Source: UBA6183 sp943372215
GTDB lineage: Bacteria > Bacteroidota > Bacteroidia > UKL13-3
Direction of reading: 5' to 3'
Length of the DNA stretch: 64,000 nucleotides
Assembly (NCBI GenBank): GCA_943372215.1
Contig: CALRXU020000004.1
Coordinates: 174,501 to 238,500 of the forward strand
Of the stretch, positions 15,261 through 25,262 are shown in pieces. Made by a program: the position numbers and the translations under genes. The notes under the pieces are model-generated. The model worked only from the letters and a program-made list of their open reading frames with translations. It did no database searches and was not told the DNA's origin. Position 1 is the stretch's first letter. Each line of letters opens with the position of its first letter.

Positions 15261-15875
15261 ATGTTACTGCAACTGCATCCTAAAAATCCCAATGTACGCG
15301 ACCTGAAAAAGGTAATTGATGTGCTCCAAAAGGATGGCGTCATCATTATACCCACCGATACCATTTATGCCATGGCTTGCAAACTCGACAGCAAAAAGGC
15401 CATTGAGCGCATGGCGCGCATATCAGGTAAAAAAACAGATAAGGTCAATTTTTCTTTAATTTGTTCCGACCTTTCGCACATTGCTGATTATACCGCAAAT
15501 ATGGATAAGTCGGTGTTTCGTTTACTTAAAAACAACCTGCCCGGTCCTTTTACATTTATATTAAAAGCCAATACCAACGTAACCCGCTTTTTTGCAAGCA
15601 ATAAAAAAACCATAGGCATACGGGTGCCTGATAATGCCATTGCACAAACGTTGGTGCATGAGTTGGGCCTGCCATTGGTGGTTACCACCATTCACCACGA
15701 AGATGAAATTTTGGAGTACATGACAGACCCCGAAGAGATTCACCACAAATTTGAGCACCAGGTTGATGTTGTAATTGATGGCGGATTTGGAGGCAATGTG
15801 CCTTCAACCATTGTTGATTGCACGGCTGACGAACCAGTGATGGTGCGGGAAGGCAAAGGTGTGTTAAATGACTAA
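15261..15875 (+). CDS. tsaC: L-threonylcarbamoyladenylate synthase
   Basis: Makes threonylcarbamoyl-AMP from threonine, bicarbonate and ATP, the first step of the t6A37 tRNA modification. It has 204 residues with the single YrdC/Sua5 domain, so it is the TsaC form without the Sua5 extension. Visible motifs are GVIIIPTDTIYAMACKLDSKKA at the N-terminus, LLKNNLPGPFTFILKAN in the middle and KKTIGIRVPDNAIAQTLV, then GLPLVVTTIH and the C-terminal ADEPVMVREGKG. The stop overlaps the start of the next gene by eight bases. Identification is secure. Confidence 0.94.
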   Translation: MLLQLHPKNPNVRDLKKVIDVLQKDGVIIIPTDTIYAMACKLDSKKAIERMARISGKKTDKVNFSLICSDLSHIADYTANMDKSVFRLLKNNLPGPFTFILKANTNVTRFFASNKKTIGIRVPDNAIAQTLVHELGLPLVVTTIHHEDEILEYMTDPEEIHHKFEHQVDVVIDGGFGGNVPSTIVDCTADEPVMVREGKGVLND

Positions 15876-16722
15876 GCCACATGTTGCCATTATTTGCAAC
15901 CCGCTTTCTGGCAAAGGAAAGCCCCTGTTGTTGCTAAACAACCTAACCAATTTTGTTACAGAGCACCAAGGTACTTTTGAAATATTTAAACAAGACTTAC
16001 CAGCTAATTTGCATGGCTTCACCGATATCATCATTATGGGTGGAGATGGCACCATCAATTACACCCTCAATTATTTTAAAGAAATCAATATTCCCATTGG
16101 CATTATACCTTGTGGAACAGGAAATGATATTGCCCACCTGCTATTGGGCAAACGAACCCTGCCACAATACCTGGCCTGTGCACTCCATGGCAAGGTAAAT
16201 ATGGTGGATGCAGGAGAGTGCAACGGAAGGCTGTTTTTAAATGGGGCAGGAATAGGTTTTGATGGTTGGGTGGCTCGGCTCATGCAAGGGAAGAAAATAT
16301 TTTCAGGCATTACGGGTTATTACCTTACCGTGTTAAGGCTGCTGTTGTTTTTTAAAGAAACCTCAGTTAAACTAACCATTGATGGGCAACACCTGCAAAC
16401 GGATTTGTTTATGTTTAGCGCGGCCAATGGTGTTACCTACGGAGGAGGGTTTAAGGTGGCCCCCTTTGCTAAAATAGATGATGGTGTATTGGAAATTATT
16501 ACCGTAAAAAAGATTGGGTTATTAAACCGCTTGCGTTACTTGCCTGTAATAGAAAAAGGAAAACACCTCAACCAACCATTGCCTTTTATTCACTATGTGC
16601 AAGGCAAACAAATCACCATCACCTCAAATCAACCATTACAAGCCCACCTAGATGGCGAATGGTTGCAGAGCAACACGTTTCAAATTAAACTATTGGAAAA
16701 AAAATACAGCATAAGGTATTAA
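15868..16722 (+). CDS. Diacylglycerol kinase-family lipid kinase (YegS/DgkB-like)
   Basis: A 284-residue soluble lipid kinase of the DAGK catalytic family. The nucleotide-binding NPLSGKGK loop is at residues 11-18, the hallmark GGDGTINYTLN is at about 56-66 and the PCGTGNDIAHLL segment follows. The C-terminal half carries the second-lobe motif NGAGIGFDGWVARLMQG and ANGVTYGGGFKVAPFAKIDDGVLEII. It phosphorylates diacylglycerol, sphingoid or related lipids; which one is unclear. The ATG overlaps the tsaC stop by eight bases, so the genes are translationally coupled, and the gene converges on the MCE gene with an 7 bp gap. Confidence 0.92.
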   Translation: MTKPHVAIICNPLSGKGKPLLLLNNLTNFVTEHQGTFEIFKQDLPANLHGFTDIIIMGGDGTINYTLNYFKEINIPIGIIPCGTGNDIAHLLLGKRTLPQYLACALHGKVNMVDAGECNGRLFLNGAGIGFDGWVARLMQGKKIFSGITGYYLTVLRLLLFFKETSVKLTIDGQHLQTDLFMFSAANGVTYGGGFKVAPFAKIDDGVLEIITVKKIGLLNRLRYLPVIEKGKHLNQPLPFIHYVQGKQITITSNQPLQAHLDGEWLQSNTFQIKLLEKKYSIRY

Positions 16723-16729
16723 GCCCACC

Positions 16730-17737
16730 TTATTTCTTTTGGTCTTGTTCTCTTTTTTTGTCAGACTTTTCAGCACGTTTGCTTCCGCCAAACACACTCA
16801 CCGTTACATACCTGCCTGGGTACTTCTGCATATCAGCCAGCAATAAACTTAACTCTTTGCTGCTGCTGCTCAAATTCTTATACAATTCATCATTATTGGC
16901 CAGTTGCCCCAAAGTTCCTTCGCCACGGTTCACCTTATCCAGCATAATGTGGAGTGAAGCCAAAGAGGTATTTAAATTAGAAATGGTCTGTTTTAAATCA
17001 GAAGCAGCAATACTGTCGGTAATTTTAGCCACATTTTTTAAAGAATGGGTTAATACCTCATTGTTGTTCTTTAAATTCAGGAGTATACTTTCAGTATGTG
17101 CAAACATATTGTTTAATCGGCCTTCCTGATTTTGGGTTAAATTATCCAAGCGCATGGTAATGTTGCGCACATGGTGCAATGTTCCGGTTAAATCATCAAC
17201 ACCATTTGATAGTTTTGCAGTACCAGTTGAGTCAAAAATAGAGTTCATGCTTTGCAGCACCCGATCCAAGGTTGCCAATACCTGCTCACTTTTTTCCTTT
17301 AATGGCGATACCAAGTTGTTTATCGTTTCTGCAAGGCCCTCTTCCACAGATGCGTCAAGCGTATCACGTGGTTGAAGTATGGTAGAACCAGTTCCTAACC
17401 TCAATTGCAAGGCCTTGGTTCCCAATAAATCAGTACTTGATATTTGAGCAGTGGTGCCTTTAGGCATTTTAATAGAGCCATCAACCGCTATGGTTACCAG
17501 TATTTTACTGGCATCACCCGGGTTTAACAAATCCACTTCTTCAACCTGCCCAATTTTAAAGCCATTAATAAGCACTTGTGTTGATTTGATGATGCCATTG
17601 GTATTGTTATACACCACATAATACCTGGAGTAGGTTTTAAGAAAATTAAACCCCATCATAAAATTAAAGCCTAATATAAATATTACAATGCCTGCAAAGG
17701 CAAATATGCCAACTTTAACTTCTTTAGATAACTTCAA
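16730..17737 (-). CDS. MCE/MlaD family lipid-transport protein
   Basis: Envelope protein of the MlaD type that tethers to the inner membrane and shuttles lipids with an ABC transporter. It has 335 residues: a short N-terminal TM helix (KVGIFAFAGIVIFILGFNFMMGF), an MCE domain (GIIKSTQVLINGFKIGQVEEVDL, then ISSTDLLGTKALQLRLG) and a long C-terminal helical region of about 200 residues that may extend into the periplasm. A charged, Lys-rich tail ends the protein. It lies 62 bp downstream of the amidase on the same strand. Its partner ATPase and permease are not in the window. Confidence 0.92.
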   Translation of the reverse strand: MKLSKEVKVGIFAFAGIVIFILGFNFMMGFNFLKTYSRYYVVYNNTNGIIKSTQVLINGFKIGQVEEVDLLNPGDASKILVTIAVDGSIKMPKGTTAQISSTDLLGTKALQLRLGTGSTILQPRDTLDASVEEGLAETINNLVSPLKEKSEQVLATLDRVLQSMNSIFDSTGTAKLSNGVDDLTGTLHHVRNITMRLDNLTQNQEGRLNNMFAHTESILLNLKNNNEVLTHSLKNVAKITDSIAASDLKQTISNLNTSLASLHIMLDKVNRGEGTLGQLANNDELYKNLSSSSKELSLLLADMQKYPGRYVTVSVFGGSKRAEKSDKKREQDQKK

Positions 17738-17799
17738 AACAAAATAATTTAAGAGGCAAAAATAGGGTTATACCTTTGCAAAACAAGGCGTTTATGCAG

Positions 17800-18621
17800 T
17801 TACTTTATTTTTTCTACCGATGTTTTATACTGTTTAACCGCCAAGGCAATAGCCCCAGATAGTTTGGTTTGTCCGGTATCGCTGGTTAAGTAATGACGTT
17901 CTTTGGCATTGCTTAAAAAACCCGTTTCAATTAAAATGCTGGGCATTTTGCTTTTCCATAACACCATAAGCCCGGCTTGTTTAACACCACGGCTGGTTCT
18001 TTTCACTGCTAAAAAGTTTTTTTCCACATTAGACGCAAGCTTTAAACTTTGCTCCAAGTAAGCACCCTGTAAAAAACTGAAATAAATGTGGGCCTCAGGC
18101 GAGTTGGGGTCAAATCCCTCATACTTCTCTTGGTAATCCTTTTCCAATAAAATTACACTGTTCTCCCGTTTGGCCACATCCAAATTGCCCTCACTTTTGT
18201 GTAATCCCATGCTAAATGTTTCTGTACCAAACACTTCGGTTTTTTTATTGGCATTGCAATGGATGCTTACAAATAAATCGGCATTTTGGCGGTTGGCAAT
18301 ACCAGCCCTTTCATGCAGTTCAATAAACTCATCATTGTCCCTGGTATAAATTACTTTAACATCTGGCATGAGTTTTTCTATTGCTTCACCAACTTTTAAA
18401 GCTACAGCAAGTGTTACATCTTTTTCTTTCGCCCCACCGTAAGTACAGCCAGCGTCATGGCCTCCATGCCCGGCATCAATGGCTACGGTGGTTATTTTTG
18501 GGTCTTGCAAAGTGTCCAATGGTTTGTACGCACAGAGCAAACCAATTAACAACATTCCCGATATTGCATAAGGTAATTTTAATAAATACCCAGTTTTGTA
18601 TAGTTTTGCGCGCATTGGCAT
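17800..18621 (-). CDS. N-acetylmuramoyl-L-alanine amidase
   Basis: Zinc amidase (Amidase_3) that cleaves the bond between N-acetylmuramic acid and L-alanine in peptidoglycan. It has 273 residues with an N-terminal hydrophobic export signal (KLPYAISGMLLIGLLCAY). Motifs are VAIDAGHGGHDAG with the first Zn His, KEKDVTLAVAL with the Glu, DLFVSIHCNAN with the second His, and the catalytic PSILIETGFLSN near the end. The ATG at 18621 or 18615 may be used. It is divergent from lptD with only 44 bp between the starts, and is followed by the MCE gene, a common envelope grouping in Bacteroidota. Confidence 0.94.
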   Translation of the reverse strand: MPMRAKLYKTGYLLKLPYAISGMLLIGLLCAYKPLDTLQDPKITTVAIDAGHGGHDAGCTYGGAKEKDVTLAVALKVGEAIEKLMPDVKVIYTRDNDEFIELHERAGIANRQNADLFVSIHCNANKKTEVFGTETFSMGLHKSEGNLDVAKRENSVILLEKDYQEKYEGFDPNSPEAHIYFSFLQGAYLEQSLKLASNVEKNFLAVKRTSRGVKQAGLMVLWKSKMPSILIETGFLSNAKERHYLTSDTGQTKLSGAIALAVKQYKTSVEKIK

Positions 18622-18665
18622 ACCACAATTTTAAAAAGTATTATTCATATTCTGTTACAAAGGGG

Positions 18666-21290
18666 GTGATTTGTTTTACCCTGCTGTTGTTAATGTGTTC
18701 AGTTGTGTATGCACAACAGGCAAAACCAACGGCCAAAATCCCAGCTGACACCACCAAAATCGTCCCCAAAGCTGTACAACCAGTTACAAATACTATACCA
18801 ACTGCAACAGATGGGCTGGCATCCGATACTGGTGATTTGCCCAAGGCCAAAGGCGCAATCCCAAGCACCGTAAAATACAGTGCTGACGATAGCATTGATT
18901 ACAACGCAGAGAAACAGGAGGTGTACTTGTTTGGTAATGCCGTGGTTGAATATGAAGACATTACCCTGAAGGCGGCCTACATCAAAATAGAACTGAGCAA
19001 AACCTTGGTGCATGCCAATGGGGTTAAGGATGCTTCGGGCAAGATGACAGGCACACCAATTTTTAACCAAGGGGGGACAGAATATAAAGTAGAGCGGGTT
19101 TCGTACAATTACAAAACCAAAAAAGGATACTTAAGTGAATTGCGCACCAAAGAAGGGGAGGGTTATGTAAGAGGTACGGATGTGATTAGAACCCCCGACA
19201 ATGAGTTTGGCATTAAAAAGTCGTATTACACCACCTGCGATTTAGATACGCCTCACTTTCATATCTCGGCAGCTAAGCTAAAAATTATACCAGATAGGAA
19301 AATTGTAACCGGTCCCGCCAATCTGCAAATTGCCGGAATGCCGACCCCTTTGGTGGTGCCGTTTGGTATTTTTTCCATCAAAAAGGGCCAATCATCAGGC
19401 ATCATTATCCCAACCTATGGCAATAGCGAAAACCGAGGCTTCTTTTTAAGAGGTGGAGGTTATTATATTGGTTTAGGGGAAAAAGCCGATTACATGATAA
19501 CCGGGGATATCTTTACCCAGGGAAGTTGGGCCTTAAACAACTTGCTCCGTTACAATACCCGTTATCGCTTTAATGGGCAACTTGGGGTAAATTACGCCAA
19601 CAACAAATTCGGAACATTTGGTGATCCCGCTTTTAACCAATCAAAAGATTTAAGGGTAAATTGGGTGCATAACGTTGACCCCAAAGCCAGGCCGGGAACT
19701 ATTTTTGGGGCCAATGTAAACTACATTACCCCTCTTTATTTGCGCAACAATTCTTACGTTCCCACCAACATTACAGCCAACCAAATCATCAGCAGTGTAA
19801 ACTACAGCAAAAGCTTTAAGGGCGGAAAATATAACCTCAATACCAATGCCAGCATGTCGCAAAACTTAACCACAAGGCAGTTGGCGGTATCATTTCCAAA
19901 CCTCACCTTTACGGTAAGCAGCTTTAATCCATTCAAAGCAAAATCAAAACCCACCGCTGAAAAGTGGTATGAAAACATCAGTGCCAACTATACCGTAAAC
20001 TTTAGGAACGAGCTCAACACTTACGATACCTTATTAACAGGTAGGACAAGAAGCGAAATTGCCCGATACTTAGACACCACCTTGCGTTATGGCATGCAAC
20101 ATTCCTTACCTGTGCAAACCTCCTTTAAATTGTTTAAACACTATACCCTATCAGCTGGCGTGCAGTTTTCAGAAGTGTGGTATTTACAAAGCATCAATAA
20201 GGAGTTTATCAATGGAACCACAGTAACCAATAGGGTGGATGGTTTTGCACGCGCATTTACCTATCAGCCAAGGGTGGGATTAAATACCCGTTGGTATGGC
20301 ATGAAAAATTTTAAAGGCGATAAACTAAAAGCAATCAGGCATATGGTATCGCCTACCGTTGACTTTAGTTACACGCCAGATTATGGGGCTTCTTCATGGG
20401 GCTATTATAAAACGTATAAAGACACCCAAAACAGGGAGTTTCAATACAGTATTTTTGAAGGAGGCATTTTTGGTGGCCCAGGATTGGGCAGGCAGGGAAA
20501 TATTGGTTTTGGTATTGATAACAATATAGAAATGAAGGTGATGCGTGGGAAAGATACGGCCCGAAAAGAGGAGAAGGTGCAAATTTTTGAATCATTCAGA
20601 ATAGGCTCATCGTACAATATCTTTGCTGACTCATTGGGTCTTGCGCCTTTTGCACTAAGCGCCCGTACCCGTTTGTATAAAAACATTACCATCAATGGTT
20701 TTGCCGCACTCGATCCTTATTATAACCAAATCTCTGCTAACACATCAGGCATTAAAACGGTAACACGGGTAAATGAGTTTTATATGGATAGGGGTAGCCT
20801 GGGTAAAATTACCAGCGGTAACTTGGGGTTATCGGCCTCATTTAACCCAGAGACCTTCCGTAAAAAAAGTGAAGAAAGGCGAAAAAAATATGCCAAAGAA
20901 CGCAACTACATGTACGACAACCCAATGGATTATTATGACTTTAATATTCCCTGGAATTTTAGCCTAAACTATACGGTGCAATACAATGCCTACAATAACT
21001 TAAACAACAGCCAAAATAGCAACTATGTGCAAACCTTTAACTTTAGCGGAGACTTTAACCTAAGTAAAAACTGGAAAGTAGCCGGCTCAAGCGGATACGA
21101 TGTACAAAGCAAACAATTAACCTTTACCAGTGTGGATATTGTGCGCGATTTACACTGCTGGACCTTTAAACTAACCTGGATTCCTATTGGGTTCCGTCAA
21201 AGTTTTTTCTTTCAAATTAACGTAAGAGCCAGCATGTTGCAGGATTTAAAACTCACCCGAAGAAGAGAATGGTTTGATAGCCAGTTGTAA
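18666..21290 (+). CDS. lptD: LPS-assembly outer-membrane protein LptD
   Basis: Outer-membrane barrel that inserts LPS from the Lpt bridge. The 874-residue protein has the expected order: an N-terminal OstA/LptA-like beta-jellyroll (SADDSIDYNAEKQEVYLFGNAVVEY through KMTGTPIF), the TTCDLDTPHFHI Cys segment, then a large beta-barrel from about residue 250. Reading from GTG 18666 gives a signal peptide (MICFTLLLLMCSVVYA) cleaved before QQ. Earlier in-frame starts, back to 18381, would lie antisense within the amidase gene and are unlikely. The barrel ends ...KLTRRREWFD and no later signal follows. Confidence 0.88.
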   Translation: MICFTLLLLMCSVVYAQQAKPTAKIPADTTKIVPKAVQPVTNTIPTATDGLASDTGDLPKAKGAIPSTVKYSADDSIDYNAEKQEVYLFGNAVVEYEDITLKAAYIKIELSKTLVHANGVKDASGKMTGTPIFNQGGTEYKVERVSYNYKTKKGYLSELRTKEGEGYVRGTDVIRTPDNEFGIKKSYYTTCDLDTPHFHISAAKLKIIPDRKIVTGPANLQIAGMPTPLVVPFGIFSIKKGQSSGIIIPTYGNSENRGFFLRGGGYYIGLGEKADYMITGDIFTQGSWALNNLLRYNTRYRFNGQLGVNYANNKFGTFGDPAFNQSKDLRVNWVHNVDPKARPGTIFGANVNYITPLYLRNNSYVPTNITANQIISSVNYSKSFKGGKYNLNTNASMSQNLTTRQLAVSFPNLTFTVSSFNPFKAKSKPTAEKWYENISANYTVNFRNELNTYDTLLTGRTRSEIARYLDTTLRYGMQHSLPVQTSFKLFKHYTLSAGVQFSEVWYLQSINKEFINGTTVTNRVDGFARAFTYQPRVGLNTRWYGMKNFKGDKLKAIRHMVSPTVDFSYTPDYGASSWGYYKTYKDTQNREFQYSIFEGGIFGGPGLGRQGNIGFGIDNNIEMKVMRGKDTARKEEKVQIFESFRIGSSYNIFADSLGLAPFALSARTRLYKNITINGFAALDPYYNQISANTSGIKTVTRVNEFYMDRGSLGKITSGNLGLSASFNPETFRKKSEERRKKYAKERNYMYDNPMDYYDFNIPWNFSLNYTVQYNAYNNLNNSQNSNYVQTFNFSGDFNLSKNWKVAGSSGYDVQSKQLTFTSVDIVRDLHCWTFKLTWIPIGFRQSFFFQINVRASMLQDLKLTRRREWFDSQL

Positions 21291-21369
21291 TGCTGGCTTC
21301 ATAAAAAACACAATGCCAATAAGCAAGGCTGTTTAACAATGTTTTACGTGCAAATCTCAAATACATTTA

Positions 21370-21377
21370 TACCTTTG
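21370..21377 (+). promoter_or_regulatory. Promoter -7 box (TACCTTTG) for sucB
   Basis: TACCTTTG followed by CACC is a perfect match to the Bacteroidota TAnnTTTG element, 31 bases before the start codon. The -33 part is degenerate (TTTT around 21342-21345). Confidence 0.6.
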
Positions 21378-21407
21378 CACCACCTTTAAAAATCAATTTA
21401 TTATAGT

Positions 21408-22628
21408 ATGGCTTTAGAAATAAAAGTGCCTTCAGTAGGAGAATCAATTAGCGAAGTAACCGTTGCCAGGTGGAATAAAAAAGAAGGTGATTATGTGGAT
21501 ATGGATGAGTTGTTGTGTGAGTTAGAGAGCGATAAAGCAACGTTTGAACTGAATGCAGAAGCTGCGGGTGTATTATCGCCCAAGGCTGCCGAAGGAGATA
21601 CCATTAAAGTGGGTGATTTGATTGCCACTATTGATACCAGTGCGGCTAGACCAGCTGCAAAAGAAACCCCGGCAGCAAAGCCAGAGGTTAAACAAGAGGC
21701 CAAGCCAGTAGCACCTGCTGCTGTAAATACCCCAGCTGAAAGTTATGCCACAGGCACGCCTAGCCCGGCTGCCGCTAAAATACTGGCCGAAAAAGGCATT
21801 GAAGCCAAGGATGTTAAAGGTACCGGTATTTCGGGACGCATTACCAAAGCGGATGCTTTAAGTGCCGAATTGAAAGTAACAGCTAATGAGGGTAAATTAA
21901 GAAACGAGCGTGCTGAAAAAATGAGTTCATTGAGGAAAACCGTAGCCAAGCGCTTGGTAGCCGTAAAAAATGAAACAGCCATGCTCACTACCTTTAATGA
22001 GGTTGATATGAAGCCCATTATGGACTTACGCGCCCAGTATAAAAACCAGTTTAAGGAAACATTTGGCGTAAACCTTGGGTTTATGAGCTTTTTTACCAAA
22101 GCGGTAACCATTGCGTTAAAACAATACCCAGCGGTAAATGCCTACATACATGGAGAAGAAATTATTTACCATGACTATTGCGATGTATCCATAGCGGTAA
22201 GCGCACCAAAAGGGTTGGTAGTTCCGGTAATTAGAAATGCAGAAAGCCTGAGTTTAGCAGAAATAGAAAAAGAAGTGTTGGTACTGGCTACCAAAGCAAG
22301 AGAGAATAAGTTAAGCTTGGAAGAAATGACAGGAGGTACTTTTACCATTACCAATGGTGGCGTATTTGGCAGCATGTTAAGCACCCCAATTATCAACGCA
22401 CCCCAATCGGCTATTTTAGGTATGCACAATATTGTTGAGCGTCCCGTTGTTAAAGATGGCCAAATTGTAATCCGCCCAATTATGTATGTGGCCCTTAGTT
22501 ATGACCACCGCATTATTGATGGTCGTGAGTCAGTTGGCTTTTTGGTGAAAGTAAAACAATGCTTGGAAAACCCATCATTGCTGCTAACCGCTGGAAACGA
22601 CCCCCTAAAAATGGTGCTTGGATTGTAA
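21408..22628 (+). CDS. sucB: Dihydrolipoyllysine succinyltransferase (2-oxoglutarate dehydrogenase E2)
   Basis: Core E2 subunit of the 2-oxoglutarate dehydrogenase complex, which transfers the succinyl group from lipoyllysine to CoA. It has 406 residues in standard order: a lipoyl domain (lipoyl Lys43 in ESDKATFEL), an Ala/Pro/Lys linker, a peripheral-subunit binding domain (SPAAAKILAEKGIEAKDVKG) and a catalytic acyltransferase domain ending SYDHRIIDGRESV with the active-site His-Asp. The E1 gene is not adjacent; the E3 gene lies 9.5 kb downstream beyond a TonB receptor locus. A TACCTTTG promoter precedes it. The E2 type is favoured as succinyl by its N-terminal VPSVGESISE. Confidence 0.95.
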   Translation: MALEIKVPSVGESISEVTVARWNKKEGDYVDMDELLCELESDKATFELNAEAAGVLSPKAAEGDTIKVGDLIATIDTSAARPAAKETPAAKPEVKQEAKPVAPAAVNTPAESYATGTPSPAAAKILAEKGIEAKDVKGTGISGRITKADALSAELKVTANEGKLRNERAEKMSSLRKTVAKRLVAVKNETAMLTTFNEVDMKPIMDLRAQYKNQFKETFGVNLGFMSFFTKAVTIALKQYPAVNAYIHGEEIIYHDYCDVSIAVSAPKGLVVPVIRNAESLSLAEIEKEVLVLATKARENKLSLEEMTGGTFTITNGGVFGSMLSTPIINAPQSAILGMHNIVERPVVKDGQIVIRPIMYVALSYDHRIIDGRESVGFLVKVKQCLENPSLLLTAGNDPLKMVLGL

Positions 22629-22693
22629 GTTATACCAATTTACGCAAAACTTCGTTTTACCCACTTACACATAAAACCTTATATTCGTTTTTA

Positions 22694-25261
22694 ATGAAAA
22701 AAGTTGGGTTGTTACTTTTAACCATGCATGTTGCTTGGATGTGTATTGCGCAACAAAAGGGCATTACACTCCATGAAAAAAACAAACCGTTATCAGCCGT
22801 TCTTCTTGCTATTAAGGCACAATCAAGTGTAACGTTTTCTTACAGCTCTGATGTAATTGATTTAAACCGAACGGTTAGTGTAAACGTAGCAAATGCCAGC
22901 ATTGAGGAGGTACTTAAAAAAATATTTCACAATACGCCAATCGCTTTTTCAATAAGTGGTGATCAGGTGTTGCTTTACAAAAATGCACAATACAAAGTTA
23001 CCATTAGTGGGTATTTAAGGGAAAAAGGCACTGGCGAATTGTTGATAGGAGCAACTGTATCCACACTACCTCCATATGCGGGTTGTGTAACCAACGCTTA
23101 TGGTTTTTACTCCTTAACAATTCCTGCGGATACTTTTTTATTGCAATTTAACTACGTGGGTTATCAGCGGGTCGACAAACAGATTGTTGCAACAGAGTCC
23201 AAACAAATCAATATTCAGTTAGAACCCAACACCTCATTAAATGAGGCCCAAGTTAAAGCCGAACAAGAAAAACGAGAACTTTCCCTAAACAAAATAACCG
23301 TCCCTTTACAGGAAATAAACAATATCCCCATGATTCTGGGAGAAAAGGATGTGGTTAAATACATCATGTTGGCTCCGGGAGTGCAAAAGGGCAATGAGGG
23401 CAATGGGTATATGTATGTGCGTGGTGGCGGCCCCGATCAAAACCTGATATTAATAGATGATGCTGTGATTTACAATGCCTATCATTTTTTAGGGCTTTCG
23501 TCATTGTTTTCGGGTAACGAATTGCGAAAAGCAGATTTGTACAAAGGCGGTTTCTCCGCAAAATATGGAGGGCGTTTATCATCCGTATTGGATATGAGTA
23601 TGAAGGATGGAAACCGCGAACGGTTGGGGTTTGATGCGATGGCAGGTGTCATATCATCCCGCATATTGGTGGAAGGTCCTATCAAAAAAGATCAATCTTC
23701 GTTTTTGTTTTCCATGCGCAAATCCTATATCAATGAAGTGGCTAGACTCTTAAGTGGTAATTCGGAAGATGTATTGGATTATAGGTATTATGATTTGCAT
23801 GCAAAAATAGCAACCAATATAGGAGCACGTGATAGGATTATGCTGAGCGGATACCTTGGTAAAGATGCCTTGTCAAACAATTCATCTTCGGGGTTAAGTG
23901 CTGATGAAGATGGCATCTCCTGGGGAAACAGGGCCATTTCATTGCGGTGGAACCACCAGTTTAATGGAAAGTTATTTGCAAATACCTCACTCGTTTCAAG
24001 TTATTACAGGGCAAATATTGCATTTGGCGATATTGATTATAGCAGTGGTGCAAAATCTTCCTCAAAGGTGAGTTCTTCCATACAGGATTACACCTTAAAA
24101 ACAGATGTTGACTACCTGATGAATAAAAAGCATCAGTTTAAGTTTGGCTTGGGAAGTACCCTACATAATTTTATTTCAACCACCAGTTTAGCATCATCGC
24201 AGTCATTATCCTACTTCTCAGAGAATAAATACCAAACACCGGAATCATACGGTTATGGGGAGTGGCAATACAACCCAACAAATCGGTGGTTTTTTACCAC
24301 AGGATTGCGTTTTTCAAGCTTCACCAGAAACAAAACCTATTACAGGCCAGAGCCACGTGTAAACATCAAATACCAAAATAAAACCAACTGGCAGTTTAAT
24401 GTAAGCTATGCTTTAATGAACCAATACCTGCATTTGATTAGTACGTTCAATGGGTTGGGCCTACCAAGTGATGTTTGGGTATCAAGCAATGACAAGTTGG
24501 CGCCACAAAAGTCTAACCTGGTTACCCTTGGTGTCGTAAAAAACAATTTATACAATGGTAAATTAGCCATTTCATTAGAGGTTTATGGCAAACAAATGAA
24601 CAATACCACCGCACTAAAGGAGGGGGCTTCTTTTTTTCAAGTGCTGCCTATATCAAATGTAGGTTTTGGGGTAAGCTCGTGGGAAGACTTGGCAACACAA
24701 GGTGATGCAACCTCTTATGGGGCTGAGTTGATGATACGTAAATTTGGTAAGCGTTTAGAAGGCCATGTGAGTTATACGTTATCCAGAACCACTATGCATT
24801 TTGACGAGATTAATAATGGAAATACATTTTTGGCCAATTTTGACAGAACCCACGATATTGGTATTTATGTAAGTTATAAGCAGGGTAAACACCTCAGGTT
24901 AGCCGCCAATTGGGTGTACGGAACCGGAAATCCCATCTCACTTCCTACGGGTGAGTATTACCTGGAAGACCCCATAAATGGAGGTATGTTGGATGTGAGT
25001 TATTATTTTGAAAAGAAAAATAATTACAGGATGCAAAGTTATCACCGCATGGATTTATCCATTCAATACATAAGCCGTTTAGCCAATAAGTATGAAAGTA
25101 CCATTGAGTTGAGTTTATTCAACATCTACAACAGGGCTAATCCGTTTTATTACGAATTGGACTATGACAATAAATTAGCACCTCCATCAGAAGGCAGACG
25201 TTTACAAAAGGTGAGTTTATTTCCAATAATGCCTTCATTAAGTTGGGGCTTAAAGTTTTAG
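22694..25261 (+). CDS. TonB-dependent receptor with STN and CarboxypepD_reg domains
   Basis: Outer-membrane receptor for TonB-energised uptake, here of the signalling (FecA-like) type. The 855-residue protein starts with a signal peptide (MKKVGLLLLTMHVAWMCIAQ), then an STN domain (residues ~25-95, with LSAVLLAIKAQSSVTFSYSSD), which contacts an anti-sigma FecR in the periplasm, then a carboxypeptidase-regulatory beta-sandwich (GYLREKGTGELLIGATVSTL), a plug (VRGGGPDQNLILIDDAV) and a 22-strand-type barrel ending SLSWGLKF. The ligand is unknown. ATG 22694 is used. It is followed by a DUF4249 lipoprotein gene two bases after its stop. Confidence 0.93.
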   Translation: MKKVGLLLLTMHVAWMCIAQQKGITLHEKNKPLSAVLLAIKAQSSVTFSYSSDVIDLNRTVSVNVANASIEEVLKKIFHNTPIAFSISGDQVLLYKNAQYKVTISGYLREKGTGELLIGATVSTLPPYAGCVTNAYGFYSLTIPADTFLLQFNYVGYQRVDKQIVATESKQINIQLEPNTSLNEAQVKAEQEKRELSLNKITVPLQEINNIPMILGEKDVVKYIMLAPGVQKGNEGNGYMYVRGGGPDQNLILIDDAVIYNAYHFLGLSSLFSGNELRKADLYKGGFSAKYGGRLSSVLDMSMKDGNRERLGFDAMAGVISSRILVEGPIKKDQSSFLFSMRKSYINEVARLLSGNSEDVLDYRYYDLHAKIATNIGARDRIMLSGYLGKDALSNNSSSGLSADEDGISWGNRAISLRWNHQFNGKLFANTSLVSSYYRANIAFGDIDYSSGAKSSSKVSSSIQDYTLKTDVDYLMNKKHQFKFGLGSTLHNFISTTSLASSQSLSYFSENKYQTPESYGYGEWQYNPTNRWFFTTGLRFSSFTRNKTYYRPEPRVNIKYQNKTNWQFNVSYALMNQYLHLISTFNGLGLPSDVWVSSNDKLAPQKSNLVTLGVVKNNLYNGKLAISLEVYGKQMNNTTALKEGASFFQVLPISNVGFGVSSWEDLATQGDATSYGAELMIRKFGKRLEGHVSYTLSRTTMHFDEINNGNTFLANFDRTHDIGIYVSYKQGKHLRLAANWVYGTGNPISLPTGEYYLEDPINGGMLDVSYYFEKKNNYRMQSYHRMDLSIQYISRLANKYESTIELSLFNIYNRANPFYYELDYDNKLAPPSEGRRLQKVSLFPIMPSLSWGLKF

Positions 25262-25262
25262 T

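Noticed and set aside
17771..17778. TACCTTTG box on the plus strand between the MCE and amidase genes
   Set aside because: It matches the promoter consensus, but no plus-strand gene follows for about 890 bases; an antisense RNA cannot be excluded, yet nothing supports one.
18381..18665. Upstream extension of lptD
   Set aside because: The 95 extra codons lie antisense within the amidase gene and the resulting N-terminus would bury the signal peptide.
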